A stretch of DNA of 64,000 bases, taken from assembly GCF_033242365.1 (NCBI RefSeq), contig NZ_BTHK01000001.1, positions 1 through 64,000 on the forward strand, in the 5' to 3' direction. Source of the DNA: Lachnoanaerobaculum sanguinis. GTDB lineage: Bacteria; Bacillota; Clostridia; Lachnospirales; Lachnospiraceae. A model generated the notes under the pieces. That model did no database searches and was not told the origin of the DNA. It saw only the letters and a program-made list of their open reading frames with translations. The position numbers and the translations under genes are program-made. Shown piece by piece: positions 46,265 to 55,527 of this stretch. Position 1 is the stretch's first letter, and each line of letters begins with the position of its first letter.

Positions 46265-46965
46265 TACATACCCTCCAACTTATTCTTTATAACCTGTATA
46301 TATTCACCGGTTTCCAAATTTATATACCTGACTGCCAAAGATATTTTATTTTCCGAATCAAGAGAGTTCCAAAGTTTTTCGCTGAATTCATCTATATCTC
46401 CGGTTATCTGTATCTTTTTCGGTTCACCTTCAAAACTTTTTAGAGGATCCGAATTTTCTTTATAGGTATGAATCAAAAATCCCTCACCTGCTTTTACATT
46501 GTCATAATTATAGAAAAATCTTAAAGTCTGATTTTCATCCCCTTCATCACTCTTTAATATAGAAAGTTTAAGTTTAAGTCTGTCTTTTAGTTCAATAAGT
46601 CCTGATATTCTCGGTGTAAAATTCGGTGCATCAGGTTCAAAAGTTCTTGTATACAGTGCATCTTCAAAGCTTTTACCGGTCTTTAAATATTCATAAACCG
46701 TGTCCGTTTGATCACCGTTTGTTACTATTATATTATCTCCTAATACTCGTACAGGAGAATAGATAATTAAAGACGGATCGCCAAGCAGACTTTCATCAAA
46801 AGCCTTTGTGCTTATATCATCACCATGTACTTCAAATGTCCTGTTTCTTGAATTTACACTTCTCCCCATGATAAAATAGGCAAAGACGGCATTCTTACCG
46901 TCATCCGACTTTCCAAGTACAATTCCTCTACCCGGGTACTCTAATTTTGACAGATACTCAAACAT
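46264..46965 (-). CDS. purO: PurO-type IMP cyclohydrolase
   Basis: Closes the purine ring, turning FAICAR into IMP. The protein (233 residues) fits the archaeal PurO family, unrelated to the PurH cyclohydrolase domain: YPGRGIVLG at residues 10-18, YFIMGRSVNSRNR at 30-42, and a TPRISGL segment. The stop overlaps the AICARFT start by one base, so the two final steps of IMP synthesis are coupled. It follows the ABC permease by eight bases and probably shares its transcript. Confidence 0.88.
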   Translation of the reverse strand: MFEYLSKLEYPGRGIVLGKSDDGKNAVFAYFIMGRSVNSRNRTFEVHGDDISTKAFDESLLGDPSLIIYSPVRVLGDNIIVTNGDQTDTVYEYLKTGKSFEDALYTRTFEPDAPNFTPRISGLIELKDRLKLKLSILKSDEGDENQTLRFFYNYDNVKAGEGFLIHTYKENSDPLKSFEGEPKKIQITGDIDEFSEKLWNSLDSENKISLAVRYINLETGEYIQVIKNKLEGM

Positions 46966-46973
46966 AAAACCTC

Positions 46974-48335
46974 CTAATCGTTTCTAAGTGCAGTTAGCGG
47001 ACTTAACTTCATCGCTCTTAAAGAAGGGAAGAAACCTGCCAGCATTCCTATAATAACCGCAAAAATAATTGCTGATATTACAAGCCACGGCGGTATTCTT
47101 GATATATTTCCGTCTACTCCGGAAACAGCCACCGCCACTCCAAGAGCATTGATTACAATTGAAATAATAAAACTAAAAATAACTCCGGTCAAGCCTCCTA
47201 TAAGTCCGATAGCACCCGATTCTATAAGAAACATATCTCGTATACGATTCATATCACAGCCTAAGACCTTCATAATTCCGATTTCTTTGGTTCTTTCATA
47301 TATACTCATCATCATAGTATTTGCAATACCTATAGAAGCAACAAACAATGACACGGCTCCGATACCGCCAAGTACCATCTGAATCATATTTGTAGAGGCT
47401 TTACTTTGTTCAATCCACTCCATTTGAGACTCGGCCTGAAAGCCCATATCTGTGATTTGCTTTTGAACTGTCAAAACATTTTTCATATCATCCACATATA
47501 TCTTAGCAGAATCATACACCAGATACTTTAAAGGCTTACCTTTCTTTGTTGTAGGTTGATTTGGAATAGGTTTGTTTTTATAGACTTTCTTCAGCATTAC
47601 TTTTAAAGCATCTATATTACAATATATTCCGAAGCTGAAATTATTGTAACTGTCATAATCATCCATTAAAGCACCTCCCTTTACCACACCTGCAGTATCT
47701 ATAATATACTTCTTCGGCGGTTTCGGTGCATTCTCTCCTCCTGCATTTGCCTTATCATAGGCCTCGGTATCAAAAATAACAAACATGGGCTTGTTGTAGT
47801 CCACATTTGGAAGTTTGTTAGTCTCATAAAATGATTCATTAGGCTTTTTAGGATTCTGAAAATCTTTAATAACAAAATTTCCATATACAAATTCAAGATT
47901 TTTCTTATCTGTAGGAATATGACCGCTCTCAAGTTTTATTTCAGCCATATATTCTTCATTAACTCCGTTTATTTGAGTGTTTTGCATATAAGGGCCCTGC
48001 ATTATAATTACATAAGTTGACAGCACCGGGGACACTCCTTCAACATGCTCTATCTTTGAAAAAGTTTCAATAGTATCATCCTTTATACGCAAAGGTTCCG
48101 TCTTTTTATTTGATGAATCATCTTGCCTGTTGTATGGAACAGTAACATCTATAGCCTTTAGTGATCCTGACTGTGCTATGCTCTCTTTATTTAATTCATC
48201 AAGCCCGATACCAAGTGACAGCATGGTTACAACGGAAGCCGTACCTATAAGTACACCCAGTACGGTAAGTACAGTTCTAAGCTTTCTTCTTTTCAGGTTT
48301 GAAATACTTAATTTAAGTAAATCAAGCAGTTTCAT
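46974..48335 (-). CDS. MacB/FtsX-type ABC transporter permease
   Basis: 453-residue permease with one N-terminal TM helix (about 17-42), a large extracytoplasmic MacB-PCD-like domain (about 43-310) and three C-terminal TM helices (about 325-440) of the FtsX type. ANTMMMSIYERTKEIGIMKVLGC matches the family coupling region (about 340-362). It pairs with the ATPase at 50,084; the exported protein between them overlaps neither. Likely part of a mechanotransmission or export system; substrate unknown. Confidence 0.9.
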   Translation of the reverse strand: MKLLDLLKLSISNLKRRKLRTVLTVLGVLIGTASVVTMLSLGIGLDELNKESIAQSGSLKAIDVTVPYNRQDDSSNKKTEPLRIKDDTIETFSKIEHVEGVSPVLSTYVIIMQGPYMQNTQINGVNEEYMAEIKLESGHIPTDKKNLEFVYGNFVIKDFQNPKKPNESFYETNKLPNVDYNKPMFVIFDTEAYDKANAGGENAPKPPKKYIIDTAGVVKGGALMDDYDSYNNFSFGIYCNIDALKVMLKKVYKNKPIPNQPTTKKGKPLKYLVYDSAKIYVDDMKNVLTVQKQITDMGFQAESQMEWIEQSKASTNMIQMVLGGIGAVSLFVASIGIANTMMMSIYERTKEIGIMKVLGCDMNRIRDMFLIESGAIGLIGGLTGVIFSFIISIVINALGVAVAVSGVDGNISRIPPWLVISAIIFAVIIGMLAGFFPSLRAMKLSPLTALRND

Positions 48336-50078
48336 TTACATCTGCTCCTTTTTTGATTTTCTTTTCTTCAATATCAAAGCACCTGCTATAATAACAGACG
48401 ATAAACCTCCTCCGATAATAACAGGTAAAGGATTAAATCCCCTGTTCTCTTCTTCAGGTATTTGCTGATCTGTTATATCAAAATCAGTTTCCGCCTCTTC
48501 GTTTACATTTAAGATAAAATCTCTTGTTTCCTCTGTAATATTTCCGTTTTCATCTTCATAGCTTATAGTAAGGTTTATCTTACCGTCATCTGCAGTTACA
48601 GCTTTACCTGTCAAATTTACATCCACATTTCCGCTTTCACCGGGCTTTACATTTCCTATATAGGCTTCATTCTCCTTTATTGAATCCGCCTTAAACTTTG
48701 CCATAAGATTATAAAGAACTACCTTTCCGGTATTATTTATCTGAAATGTAATATTTGCATCATCACCGACGTTTATGCTGTCAGGGTTGATTTCAAAGCT
48801 TCCGATATTCATCCTTGCCACCTGTCTTACAGGTATATCTACACTTACCTTATCTGTTGCATTTTTATACTCAGGTGAATCATACTGCTCATTTATTGTA
48901 ATGGAATATGACCTTTGATCCACACCCGCCCTTGCACTCATCTTAAGTCTAAGCTCAGTAGTTTGATTTGCAGGCAGAGAATTCACTGCATGAGAGCTTG
49001 ATCCCTGCTCCATACTGAATACCGCGCTGTCATTTGCCTTCTCCGATTCCAAAGTAAATAAAATATTGCTGGCGGCTACACTCGCAGAAGCATTCTTCAT
49101 TACGATAATCAAATCAAAAGTTTCTCCGGCATATACATCCTTCGGCTCTGTTCTGTAACTGTCTACTACTATTCTTGCCTTTGTTCTGTCATTCGGATTA
49201 AACTCTCCCGGCGAAGTGGTTGTTTCGTCCTTATCTTTATTTTGTATATGTACAAAAAATTGCTCTTCAGTCTTTTTTATTTCACCTTCTGTAGAGTCAC
49301 GGTATGTGATTTCAAGCTTTATCGGATAATAACCTGTATAGGTATTTTTTTGTATTGCAAAACTGTAATCAAGGCTTGTAACTCCTCCGCTCTCAATCTT
49401 ATCAAAATGTCTGTCATAGTTGGCATCATTTATTTCAAACGGAAAAACAGTATTGTCCTTATCCATCACCATATGTGCAGTAACATCAAAGGCTGTAAGT
49501 TTACCTGTATTTGCAAGATTAAGACCGAAGTTTAATACATCAGGATATTTACCTCTGGGTGTTGACTGTCCTTCACCTAAAGTAAACTCCACATCCTTTA
49601 CCGCTTCCAATTCACTGCTGTCGGTTGTAGCTGATTTTTGAATATAAACATTTATATATTCCTGTATACCTCTTCCACCTTCTTTGTCATCTGCCAGATA
49701 AACAGGAATACCGTAGTAACCTTCAGGAATATCTCTTCTTACTCTTGCTGAAATAGTAATGCTTTTTTTCTTACCCTTACTTATCTTTCCTACATGCTTT
49801 CTGTCTGTAGTCTCGGATGTAAGTTCAAAAGGAAATTCTATATTTTCATCCTCTTCATCATCATAAGCTATACCTGCCCATGCATCCGCATAGTCGGAAC
49901 CCGTTTCAACATAAAATGTTACACTCATCATTTTACCTGTTTTTCCGACAGGTATCTTATCCTGATGAAATACATTGTTGCTTTCTATGTTTCTTAACTT
50001 TGCAAAAGATTCTACCTGTGGGATAATGACCATTAAAAGAATCATCACAATTCCCCAAGTTTTCTTTACACCGTTCAT
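48336..50078 (-). CDS. Exported CARDB/COG1361-like protein with C-terminal anchor
   Basis: 580 residues. An N-terminal signal peptide (about 1-26) leads to several Ig-like repeats of the CARDB/NEW3 kind, with recurring patterns such as NTGKVVLYN and NPDSINVGDDANITFQINN, then a C-terminal TM helix (about 547-568) and a basic KKRKSKKEQM tail. It is therefore anchored outside the membrane at its C terminus. Its place between ATPase and permease genes suggests it is the extracytoplasmic partner of this ABC system. A cell-surface role is inferred. Confidence 0.82.
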   Translation of the reverse strand: MNGVKKTWGIVMILLMVIIPQVESFAKLRNIESNNVFHQDKIPVGKTGKMMSVTFYVETGSDYADAWAGIAYDDEEDENIEFPFELTSETTDRKHVGKISKGKKKSITISARVRRDIPEGYYGIPVYLADDKEGGRGIQEYINVYIQKSATTDSSELEAVKDVEFTLGEGQSTPRGKYPDVLNFGLNLANTGKLTAFDVTAHMVMDKDNTVFPFEINDANYDRHFDKIESGGVTSLDYSFAIQKNTYTGYYPIKLEITYRDSTEGEIKKTEEQFFVHIQNKDKDETTTSPGEFNPNDRTKARIVVDSYRTEPKDVYAGETFDLIIVMKNASASVAASNILFTLESEKANDSAVFSMEQGSSSHAVNSLPANQTTELRLKMSARAGVDQRSYSITINEQYDSPEYKNATDKVSVDIPVRQVARMNIGSFEINPDSINVGDDANITFQINNTGKVVLYNLMAKFKADSIKENEAYIGNVKPGESGNVDVNLTGKAVTADDGKINLTISYEDENGNITEETRDFILNVNEEAETDFDITDQQIPEEENRGFNPLPVIIGGGLSSVIIAGALILKKRKSKKEQM

Positions 50079-50083
50079 CTTAA

Positions 50084-50761
50084 CTAAACCGCCTTTCCAT
50101 CTACTATTCTGATTTGTCTGTCTGCAACATTAGCTATATCATTATCATGTGTAACCATAATAAGAGTTTGATTTTCCTCTTTTACAATCCGCTTCATCAG
50201 CTCAAGTACTTCAGCCGTTGTCTTTGTATCCAGATTTCCTGTCGGTTCATCTGCAAAAATTATTTTCGGCTGCATAGCGAGTGCTCTTGCTATACCTACT
50301 CTTTGTTGCTGACCTCCACTCATGGCATTTCCGTTTTGATATATCTGTTTTTCAAGACCTACCAAAGTAAGATATTTCTTAGCCGTTTCAATCCTTTTCT
50401 TTACATCAACACCTCTGAATACCAGCGGTAAAGCCACATTGTCAAGTGCATTCATAGTTGGTAACAGATTGTATGATTGAAAAATAAACCCTACATTGTT
50501 TCGTCTGAATGCCACCAATTGATTTTCTTTAAGCTTTTCAAGATGAGTTCCGCTGATTATTATCTCTCCCTTAGTCGGTTTTTCAAGTCCTGCCAGCATA
50601 TTAAGGAGTGTAGATTTTCCGGAACCCGAAGGACCTACTATCGCCACGAACTCTCCCTTATTTATAGTAAAATCCAAGCCGTCAAGGGCATGTACTATAT
50701 TTTCGCCTGCTTTATAGAACTTATAAAGCCCTTTTACTTCAATTATTATATCATCCATCAT
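50084..50761 (-). CDS. MacB/LolD-type ABC transporter ATP-binding protein
   Basis: 225-residue ATPase: Walker A GPSGSGKST, Q loop IFQSYNLLPTM, signature MSGGQQQRVGIARAL, Walker B IIFADEPTGNLD and a switch His in MVTHD. The start is the ATG at 50,761 (MMDDIIIEVKGL), with AAGGGTGAG upstream; a reading from 50,800 adds 13 residues with no ribosome site. It opens an operon with the exported protein, the permease, purO and the AICAR transformylase. Confidence 0.93.
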   Translation of the reverse strand: MMDDIIIEVKGLYKFYKAGENIVHALDGLDFTINKGEFVAIVGPSGSGKSTLLNMLAGLEKPTKGEIIISGTHLEKLKENQLVAFRRNNVGFIFQSYNLLPTMNALDNVALPLVFRGVDVKKRIETAKKYLTLVGLEKQIYQNGNAMSGGQQQRVGIARALAMQPKIIFADEPTGNLDTKTTAEVLELMKRIVKEENQTLIMVTHDNDIANVADRQIRIVDGKAV

Positions 50762-50803
50762 ACTCACCCTTTTATAAATACGATATACTTCTATGTACAT
50801 TCT

Positions 50804-50812
50804 ATCATAGCA
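50804..50812 (-). promoter_or_regulatory. Extended -10 promoter of the ABC operon
   Basis: On the - strand TGCTATGAT (50812-50804) is an extended -10 element; no good -35 box is seen 17 bp upstream. It lies about 45 bases before the ATPase start, within the 155-base gap shared with the clpC terminator. Confidence 0.5.
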
Positions 50813-50868
50813 TATATTTTGTGTATTTATCTTTTTATTTTTGAATTTTTTATGTTTTTATTAAATAT

Positions 50869-50912
50869 AAAAAAGCCGACTGATAAATGTGTTATACAAA
50901 TATCAGTCAGCT
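50869..50912 (-). terminator. Terminator of the clpC operon
   Basis: AGCTGACTGATA and TATCAGTCGGCT on the - strand (forward arms 50901-50912 and 50874-50885) pair over 12 positions with one G-U pair around a 15-base loop, then a run of T residues. It lies five bases after the clpC stop. Confidence 0.88.
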
Positions 50913-50916
50913 CTAT

Positions 50917-53406
50917 TTATTGGGTTACAAGCTCTTTTACTTTATTTTTCTTAACAATCGGTTTAAATACAAGTTCTCTGTCTTTGTCCTCGCCTTTGCA
51001 ATCCACCTTAAGAGAGTCTCCCTGCTTTACATTTCCAAGCAGTATCTGCTCAGCCATCTTATCCTCTATCTCATTTTGCAGGGCTCGCTTTAACGGTCTT
51101 GCACCGTATTTCTTATCATAACCCTTATCAATAAGGAATTCCTTGGCCTTTTCTGTAAGTTTCAGATTCATCTGCATCTGCTCGGAAAGTCTGTTGTTAA
51201 TCTCCTTAAGCAATATGTCCAAAATTTCTTTTAAGTTATCACGTGTAAGCTGATGGAATACTATAGTTTCATCAATTCTGTTTAAAAATTCAGGTTTAAA
51301 CATCTGCTTCACTTCATCCATAACATTACTTTTCATTGCCGAATAGTCTTTTTCATCATCGGAGTTTGAAGCAAATCCGAGATGTTTCGGCTCCACTATT
51401 CTCTGCGCTCCGGCATTTGAAGTAAGAATAATAACCGTATTCTTGAAATCAACAGTTCTGCCGCTTGAATCTGTAATATGTCCGTCATCAAGCACCTGTA
51501 AAAGTATATTGAACACATCAGGATGAGCCTTTTCAATCTCATCAAAGAGTATTACCGAATATGGATTTCTTCTTACCTTTTCAGAAAGCTGTCCGCCTTC
51601 ATCATATCCTACATATCCCGGAGGCGATCCTACCATCTTAGAAACCGAATGCTTTTCCATGTACTCACTCATATCAACACGAATAAGTGCACTTTCAGAC
51701 CCGAACATACTGTATGCAAGAGCTTTTGAAAGTTCAGTCTTACCGACACCTGTAGGTCCTAAGAACAAAAATGAACCTATAGGTCTTTTCGGATCTTTAA
51801 GACCTACTCTGCCTCTTCTTATAGCTCTTGCTACCGCATTAACCGCCTCTTCCTGTCCTACAACTCTTTCATGTAAAACCTTCTCAAGATTATTGAGTCT
51901 TTGAGAATCGTTTTCGGTAATCTTCTTTACAGGAATTTTTGTCCAAAGTGCAACAACATCCGCAATTTCATCCTCGTCTACAACAAGCTTTTTATTTCTC
52001 TTGTCTTCAATCCATTTGTCACGCAGTTTATTTTGCTTTTCTCTGAGTTTTTCCTGCTTTTCTTTTATTTCACCGGCTCTTTCAAACTCTTCGGCACTTA
52101 CGGCATCCTCTTTTTCTTTTTCCATTTTTTCAATTTCAGCTTTTATTTCCTTTATCTTTTCAGGTTCCATATAATTGCTGATTCTTGTCTTGGAAGCCGC
52201 CTCATCTACAAGATCTATTGCCTTATCCGGCAAAAATCTGTCTGAGATATATCTCTTTGACAACTTTACGGCACTTTCAATTGCTCTGTCTGTAATGGAT
52301 ACCGCATGATGTTCTTCATACTTATGTTTAAGACCCAGAAGTATCTTAGTTGCATCTTCCAAAGAAGGCTCTTCAACTATTATAGGCTGGAACCTTCTCT
52401 CCAGTGCTGAGTCCTTTTCTATATGCTTTCTGTACTCATCTATTGTGGTTGCACCTATAAGTTGCAACTCACCTCTGGCAAGTAAAGGCTTTAAAATATT
52501 TGAAGCGTCCACCGCTCCTTCGGCGCCTCCTGCACCGATAATAGTATGAAGCTCATCAAGGAAAAGTAATACATTTCCGGCACTTACCACTTCATTTATT
52601 ACTTTCTTTATTCTTTCTTCAAATTCACCACGATATTTTGAACCTGCAATCATAGCCGGAAGATCAAGTGTCACAAGTCTTTTATCAAGCAATGTGTCAG
52701 GCACTTCCTTTGATATAATACGTGATGCCAGTCCTTCAACTACAGCAGTCTTACCGACTCCCGGCTCACCTATAAGTACCGGATTGTTCTTGGTTCGTCT
52801 TGATAAAATCTGCATAACTCTGTTTGTCTCATTATCTCTTCCGATAACCGGATCAAGTTTTCCTACTCTTGCAAATTCTGTAAGATCTCTGGAATATTTA
52901 TCAAGTGTAGGGGTTGCAAGTGAATTTGACTTATTGCTCGTCTTTTCATAGTTTTCCCTTCGCTCAGTCTCTTCACCCATTGCAGATAAAATTTCCATAT
53001 AAAGTTTTTGAATATTTATATTCATTGTCAAAAGGAGCTTATGTGCAATACATGCACTGTCCTTTATTATTGCAATCAAAATATGTTCCGTACCGATAAG
53101 TGCGGATTTATATCTTGTGGCTTCTCTGTATGCATTTTGTAATACACCGATTGCAAGCGGTGAATAATTTTGCCTGCTCTCTATCGCCACATTATAATTT
53201 GAAACTATAAGTTGATCTATTAAATTTAATATTTTTTCTTCCGTTATTCCGTTTTTCTCAAGTATTTTAGCTGCAACACCGCTTCCTTCTTGTACCAGAC
53301 CAAGAAGGAGATGTTCGGTGCCGACATAATTTTGCGATAATTCTTTAGCAGCCATCTCGGCATACTTAATCGCCTCCTTTGCTTGAGATGTATATCTTTC
53401 AGCCAT
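50917..53406 (-). CDS. clpC: ATP-dependent Clp protease ATPase ClpC
   Basis: Class I Hsp100 unfoldase feeding ClpP; it degrades misfolded and arginine-phosphorylated proteins. Two N-terminal Clp repeats (about 1-145), AAA-1 with Walker A GEPGVGKT at 213-220, a middle UVR-containing coiled segment (about 410-470) and AAA-2 with GPTGVGKTELSKAL near 555. 829 residues is a normal ClpC. It is the last gene of a four-gene operon with its regulator, mcsA and mcsB. Confidence 0.96.
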   Translation of the reverse strand: MAERYTSQAKEAIKYAEMAAKELSQNYVGTEHLLLGLVQEGSGVAAKILEKNGITEEKILNLIDQLIVSNYNVAIESRQNYSPLAIGVLQNAYREATRYKSALIGTEHILIAIIKDSACIAHKLLLTMNINIQKLYMEILSAMGEETERRENYEKTSNKSNSLATPTLDKYSRDLTEFARVGKLDPVIGRDNETNRVMQILSRRTKNNPVLIGEPGVGKTAVVEGLASRIISKEVPDTLLDKRLVTLDLPAMIAGSKYRGEFEERIKKVINEVVSAGNVLLFLDELHTIIGAGGAEGAVDASNILKPLLARGELQLIGATTIDEYRKHIEKDSALERRFQPIIVEEPSLEDATKILLGLKHKYEEHHAVSITDRAIESAVKLSKRYISDRFLPDKAIDLVDEAASKTRISNYMEPEKIKEIKAEIEKMEKEKEDAVSAEEFERAGEIKEKQEKLREKQNKLRDKWIEDKRNKKLVVDEDEIADVVALWTKIPVKKITENDSQRLNNLEKVLHERVVGQEEAVNAVARAIRRGRVGLKDPKRPIGSFLFLGPTGVGKTELSKALAYSMFGSESALIRVDMSEYMEKHSVSKMVGSPPGYVGYDEGGQLSEKVRRNPYSVILFDEIEKAHPDVFNILLQVLDDGHITDSSGRTVDFKNTVIILTSNAGAQRIVEPKHLGFASNSDDEKDYSAMKSNVMDEVKQMFKPEFLNRIDETIVFHQLTRDNLKEILDILLKEINNRLSEQMQMNLKLTEKAKEFLIDKGYDKKYGARPLKRALQNEIEDKMAEQILLGNVKQGDSLKVDCKGEDKDRELVFKPIVKKNKVKELVTQ

Positions 53407-53418
53407 TAATTTCCCTTT

Positions 53419-54450
53419 CTATAGTAATTCTCCTATATTGTCCCTTATATATTTTGCTCTTATTTCATCTATTTCATCTTCACTTAAAGGTCTGCCTGCC
53501 ATCTTCAAAAGATTTGAAGACTGAACGCCTATCATCATTGAATATAATTTACTTTCATTAGTAAGATCAATCAATCCGTCGGCACTGCCTGCCATAAGTG
53601 AACTTAAAAAACTCAGTGCGTCCTTTAAAGAAAGCTTTCTTGCATATTTTAAAACACCGAATGATTTATATGCTTCATCCTGCTTCTCAAGTCTTTTTTC
53701 AATGATTAGTGATTCCCTGAGTTTCCTTTCATTTGCATTCAGTTGATTTGCCACCTTAATTACAGTGTCTATAATCTCTCTTTCTGAAATTCCCAAAGTT
53801 TTAGGATTGCTTATTTCAAACAATGCACCGTGATTTTCTCTGCCTTCACCATGTAAGCCCTTTATAGCCACTCCAAATCTTCCTACACTTGAAATCAGTT
53901 TTGAAAAGCCTTTGCTCTGTGTGGATGCAGGTAAATGAAGTACTATTGCAGCACGCATTCCTGTGCCGATATTTGTCGGATAAGTTGTCAGATAACCGTA
54001 CTTTTCATTAAAAGCATATTCAAAATGCTCGTTTATATAATCATCGATTCTGTTTGCCTTTTCAAGTAGTTCATATAAAGATATACCTACGGAAAGTGTT
54101 TGTAATCTTATATGATCATCACCGTTTATTACAATGCTTATATCTTCATTATCGTTTAATATAATACCTGTAGGTGTCTTCTTCTTTGCCAGTGTCAAAT
54201 TCAATACTTTCCTGTCATACATTGACATTCTTTCTATTTCTGAAATCCTGTCAAGTATATCGGCATTCGTATGTATTCCTAAGTCTGTAGATATATTTGA
54301 CAATTCTCCTATGGTATTATCAATAAGTTTTTTTGCTTGCGTATCTGAGAGTTTACTCGGAAACAATGCATTGTCAAAGTTTCTTGCAAGTCTTATTCTA
54401 CTACTTATATAATTATAATCTGTATTCAAAGATACATTGTCATACCACAT
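53419..54450 (-). CDS. mcsB: Protein arginine kinase McsB
   Basis: Phosphorylates arginine residues, marking proteins for ClpCP. It has the ATP:guanido phosphotransferase catalytic fold: SSRIRLARNF near residue 16, the nucleotide-binding arginines in GTGMRAAIVLHLPA and GLHGEGRE, and a C-terminal CLD-like region. 343 residues is normal. The start lies inside the mcsA 3' end (11-base overlap). Confidence 0.95.
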   Translation of the reverse strand: MWYDNVSLNTDYNYISSRIRLARNFDNALFPSKLSDTQAKKLIDNTIGELSNISTDLGIHTNADILDRISEIERMSMYDRKVLNLTLAKKKTPTGIILNDNEDISIVINGDDHIRLQTLSVGISLYELLEKANRIDDYINEHFEYAFNEKYGYLTTYPTNIGTGMRAAIVLHLPASTQSKGFSKLISSVGRFGVAIKGLHGEGRENHGALFEISNPKTLGISEREIIDTVIKVANQLNANERKLRESLIIEKRLEKQDEAYKSFGVLKYARKLSLKDALSFLSSLMAGSADGLIDLTNESKLYSMMIGVQSSNLLKMAGRPLSEDEIDEIRAKYIRDNIGELL

Positions 54451-55009
54451 CTTCTTTGTCCTCTTTGATAGTCTTTATTTTGTCTCTAAGTATAGCCGCC
54501 TGTGCAAAATCCTCTTTTTTAATCGCATCTTCAAGTTTATGTTTCAAGTTTTCAATTTTTTTATCCTCATTGTTGAAGATATTATCAATGCTGTCTGTAA
54601 CTATTGATTTTGGAAGTATCTTGTCATTTTTATGATAGTTCTTAGGAATTTTACCTACATGAGTATCATTTCCATGAATTTGCTTTATATTGTCATTTAT
54701 CAAAAGATTAAAAACTTCAAAGCAGTCTTTACATCCGAACATTGAGTTTTTAATAAAATCATCATAGCTCGTATTACATGTCGGACATACAATCTGTCTA
54801 TATTCATTGTTCTCTTCCTTTTCAAATACATCTCCAAGTATTCCTGAAAGCAGCTTTGAAAAGCTGAAGTCTTTATCAAACAAACTTGAATATTGATCTA
54901 TCTCTCCGGCACATTTAGAACATAAATGATGTTCATTTTTTTGATCTCCGTCTATTATTTCAGTGTAAAAGACATTTGCTTCTCTAATCTTACATTTTTC
55001 ACATAACAT
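54440..55009 (-). CDS. mcsA: McsA zinc-finger/UVR activator of McsB
   Basis: Activates McsB. Four CXXC pairs (C3/C6, C30/C33, C75/C78, C93/C96) form two zinc-binding modules, and a C-terminal UVR helix (about 150-185: LKHKLEDAIKKEDFAQAAIL) is present. 189 residues is normal. It follows the GntR-type regulator by eight bases. Confidence 0.93.
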   Translation of the reverse strand: MLCEKCKIREANVFYTEIIDGDQKNEHHLCSKCAGEIDQYSSLFDKDFSFSKLLSGILGDVFEKEENNEYRQIVCPTCNTSYDDFIKNSMFGCKDCFEVFNLLINDNIKQIHGNDTHVGKIPKNYHKNDKILPKSIVTDSIDNIFNNEDKKIENLKHKLEDAIKKEDFAQAAILRDKIKTIKEDKEDVV

Positions 55010-55017
55010 CTTTGTTA

Positions 55018-55407
55018 TTACATCTCCTCAAATTCTTGTAATTCAAACTCATTATAAAGTTCATCTATAAGTTCATGAGCTTCTCTCCTCGTAACACCGT
55101 TGCATATTCCCCTTGCCACAACTACTCCGAACTCTTTTCTCATATTATCAAGTACCCGCAGTTTGTCGGCATCCACTTTTATAACTGCACCTTTTCTTCT
55201 GTCAAGCTGTACAAAGCCTTCTCTTTTTAATGTAGCGTAAGCTTTGTTCACCGTATGCATATTGATACCTATTTCTTCGGCCAATTGTCTTACAGAAGGT
55301 AAAATGTCTCCTTCGTGGTATTTGTTTGTTGCAATTCCAAATATTATTTGATTACAAAGTTGTACATATATAGCTTCTTCACTATGAAAATCTATTATTA
55401 CATCCAT
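55018..55407 (-). CDS. GntR/YtrA-type regulator heading the clpC operon
   Basis: 129-residue regulator with a GntR winged helix (about residues 12-75: IYVQLCNQIIFG, GDILPSVRQLAEEIGINMHTVNKAY) and a short all-helical tail as in YtrA-type proteins, without a ligand-binding domain. It takes the place of CtsR in the usual ctsR-mcsA-mcsB-clpC order. The ATG at 55,407 has GGAG seven bases upstream; a GTG at 55,413 is the alternative. A palindrome overlaps its own -10 box, which suggests autorepression. That it controls heat or stress induction is inference. Confidence 0.88.
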   Translation of the reverse strand: MDVIIDFHSEEAIYVQLCNQIIFGIATNKYHEGDILPSVRQLAEEIGINMHTVNKAYATLKREGFVQLDRRKGAVIKVDADKLRVLDNMRKEFGVVVARGICNGVTRREAHELIDELYNEFELQEFEEM

Positions 55408-55458
55408 ACCCACACTCCAATATAATATAAAAATTTGTCTAATTTATGTTTTACGCAT

Positions 55459-55482
55459 CCTATATTGATAAGAAAATATAGG
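55459..55482. promoter_or_regulatory. Inverted repeat in the leader of the clpC operon
   Basis: CCTATAT (55459-55465) and ATATAGG (55476-55482) are separated by ten bases. It lies about 30-50 nt into the transcript of the GntR gene, so it could be a second operator or a leader hairpin. Confidence 0.4.
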
Positions 55483-55506
55483 TTTGCTATTTAAGTAAGT
55501 TATAAA

Positions 55507-55527
55507 TGTTATAGTGATAGTATAACA
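55507..55527. promoter_or_regulatory. Probable operator over the -10 box of the clpC operon
   Basis: Perfect 7-bp arms TGTTATA (55507-55513) and TATAACA (55521-55527) with a 7-base centre. The -10 box at 55519-55524 lies inside it, the classic place for a repressor. It does not look like the direct heptamer repeats bound by CtsR. The GntR-type product of the first gene is the obvious candidate ligand. Confidence 0.6.

Noticed and set aside
50477..51121. 214-residue open frame on the + strand across the ABC ATPase start and the clpC end
   Set aside because: It crosses a clear terminator and a promoter, is antisense to two real genes and has no ribosome site.
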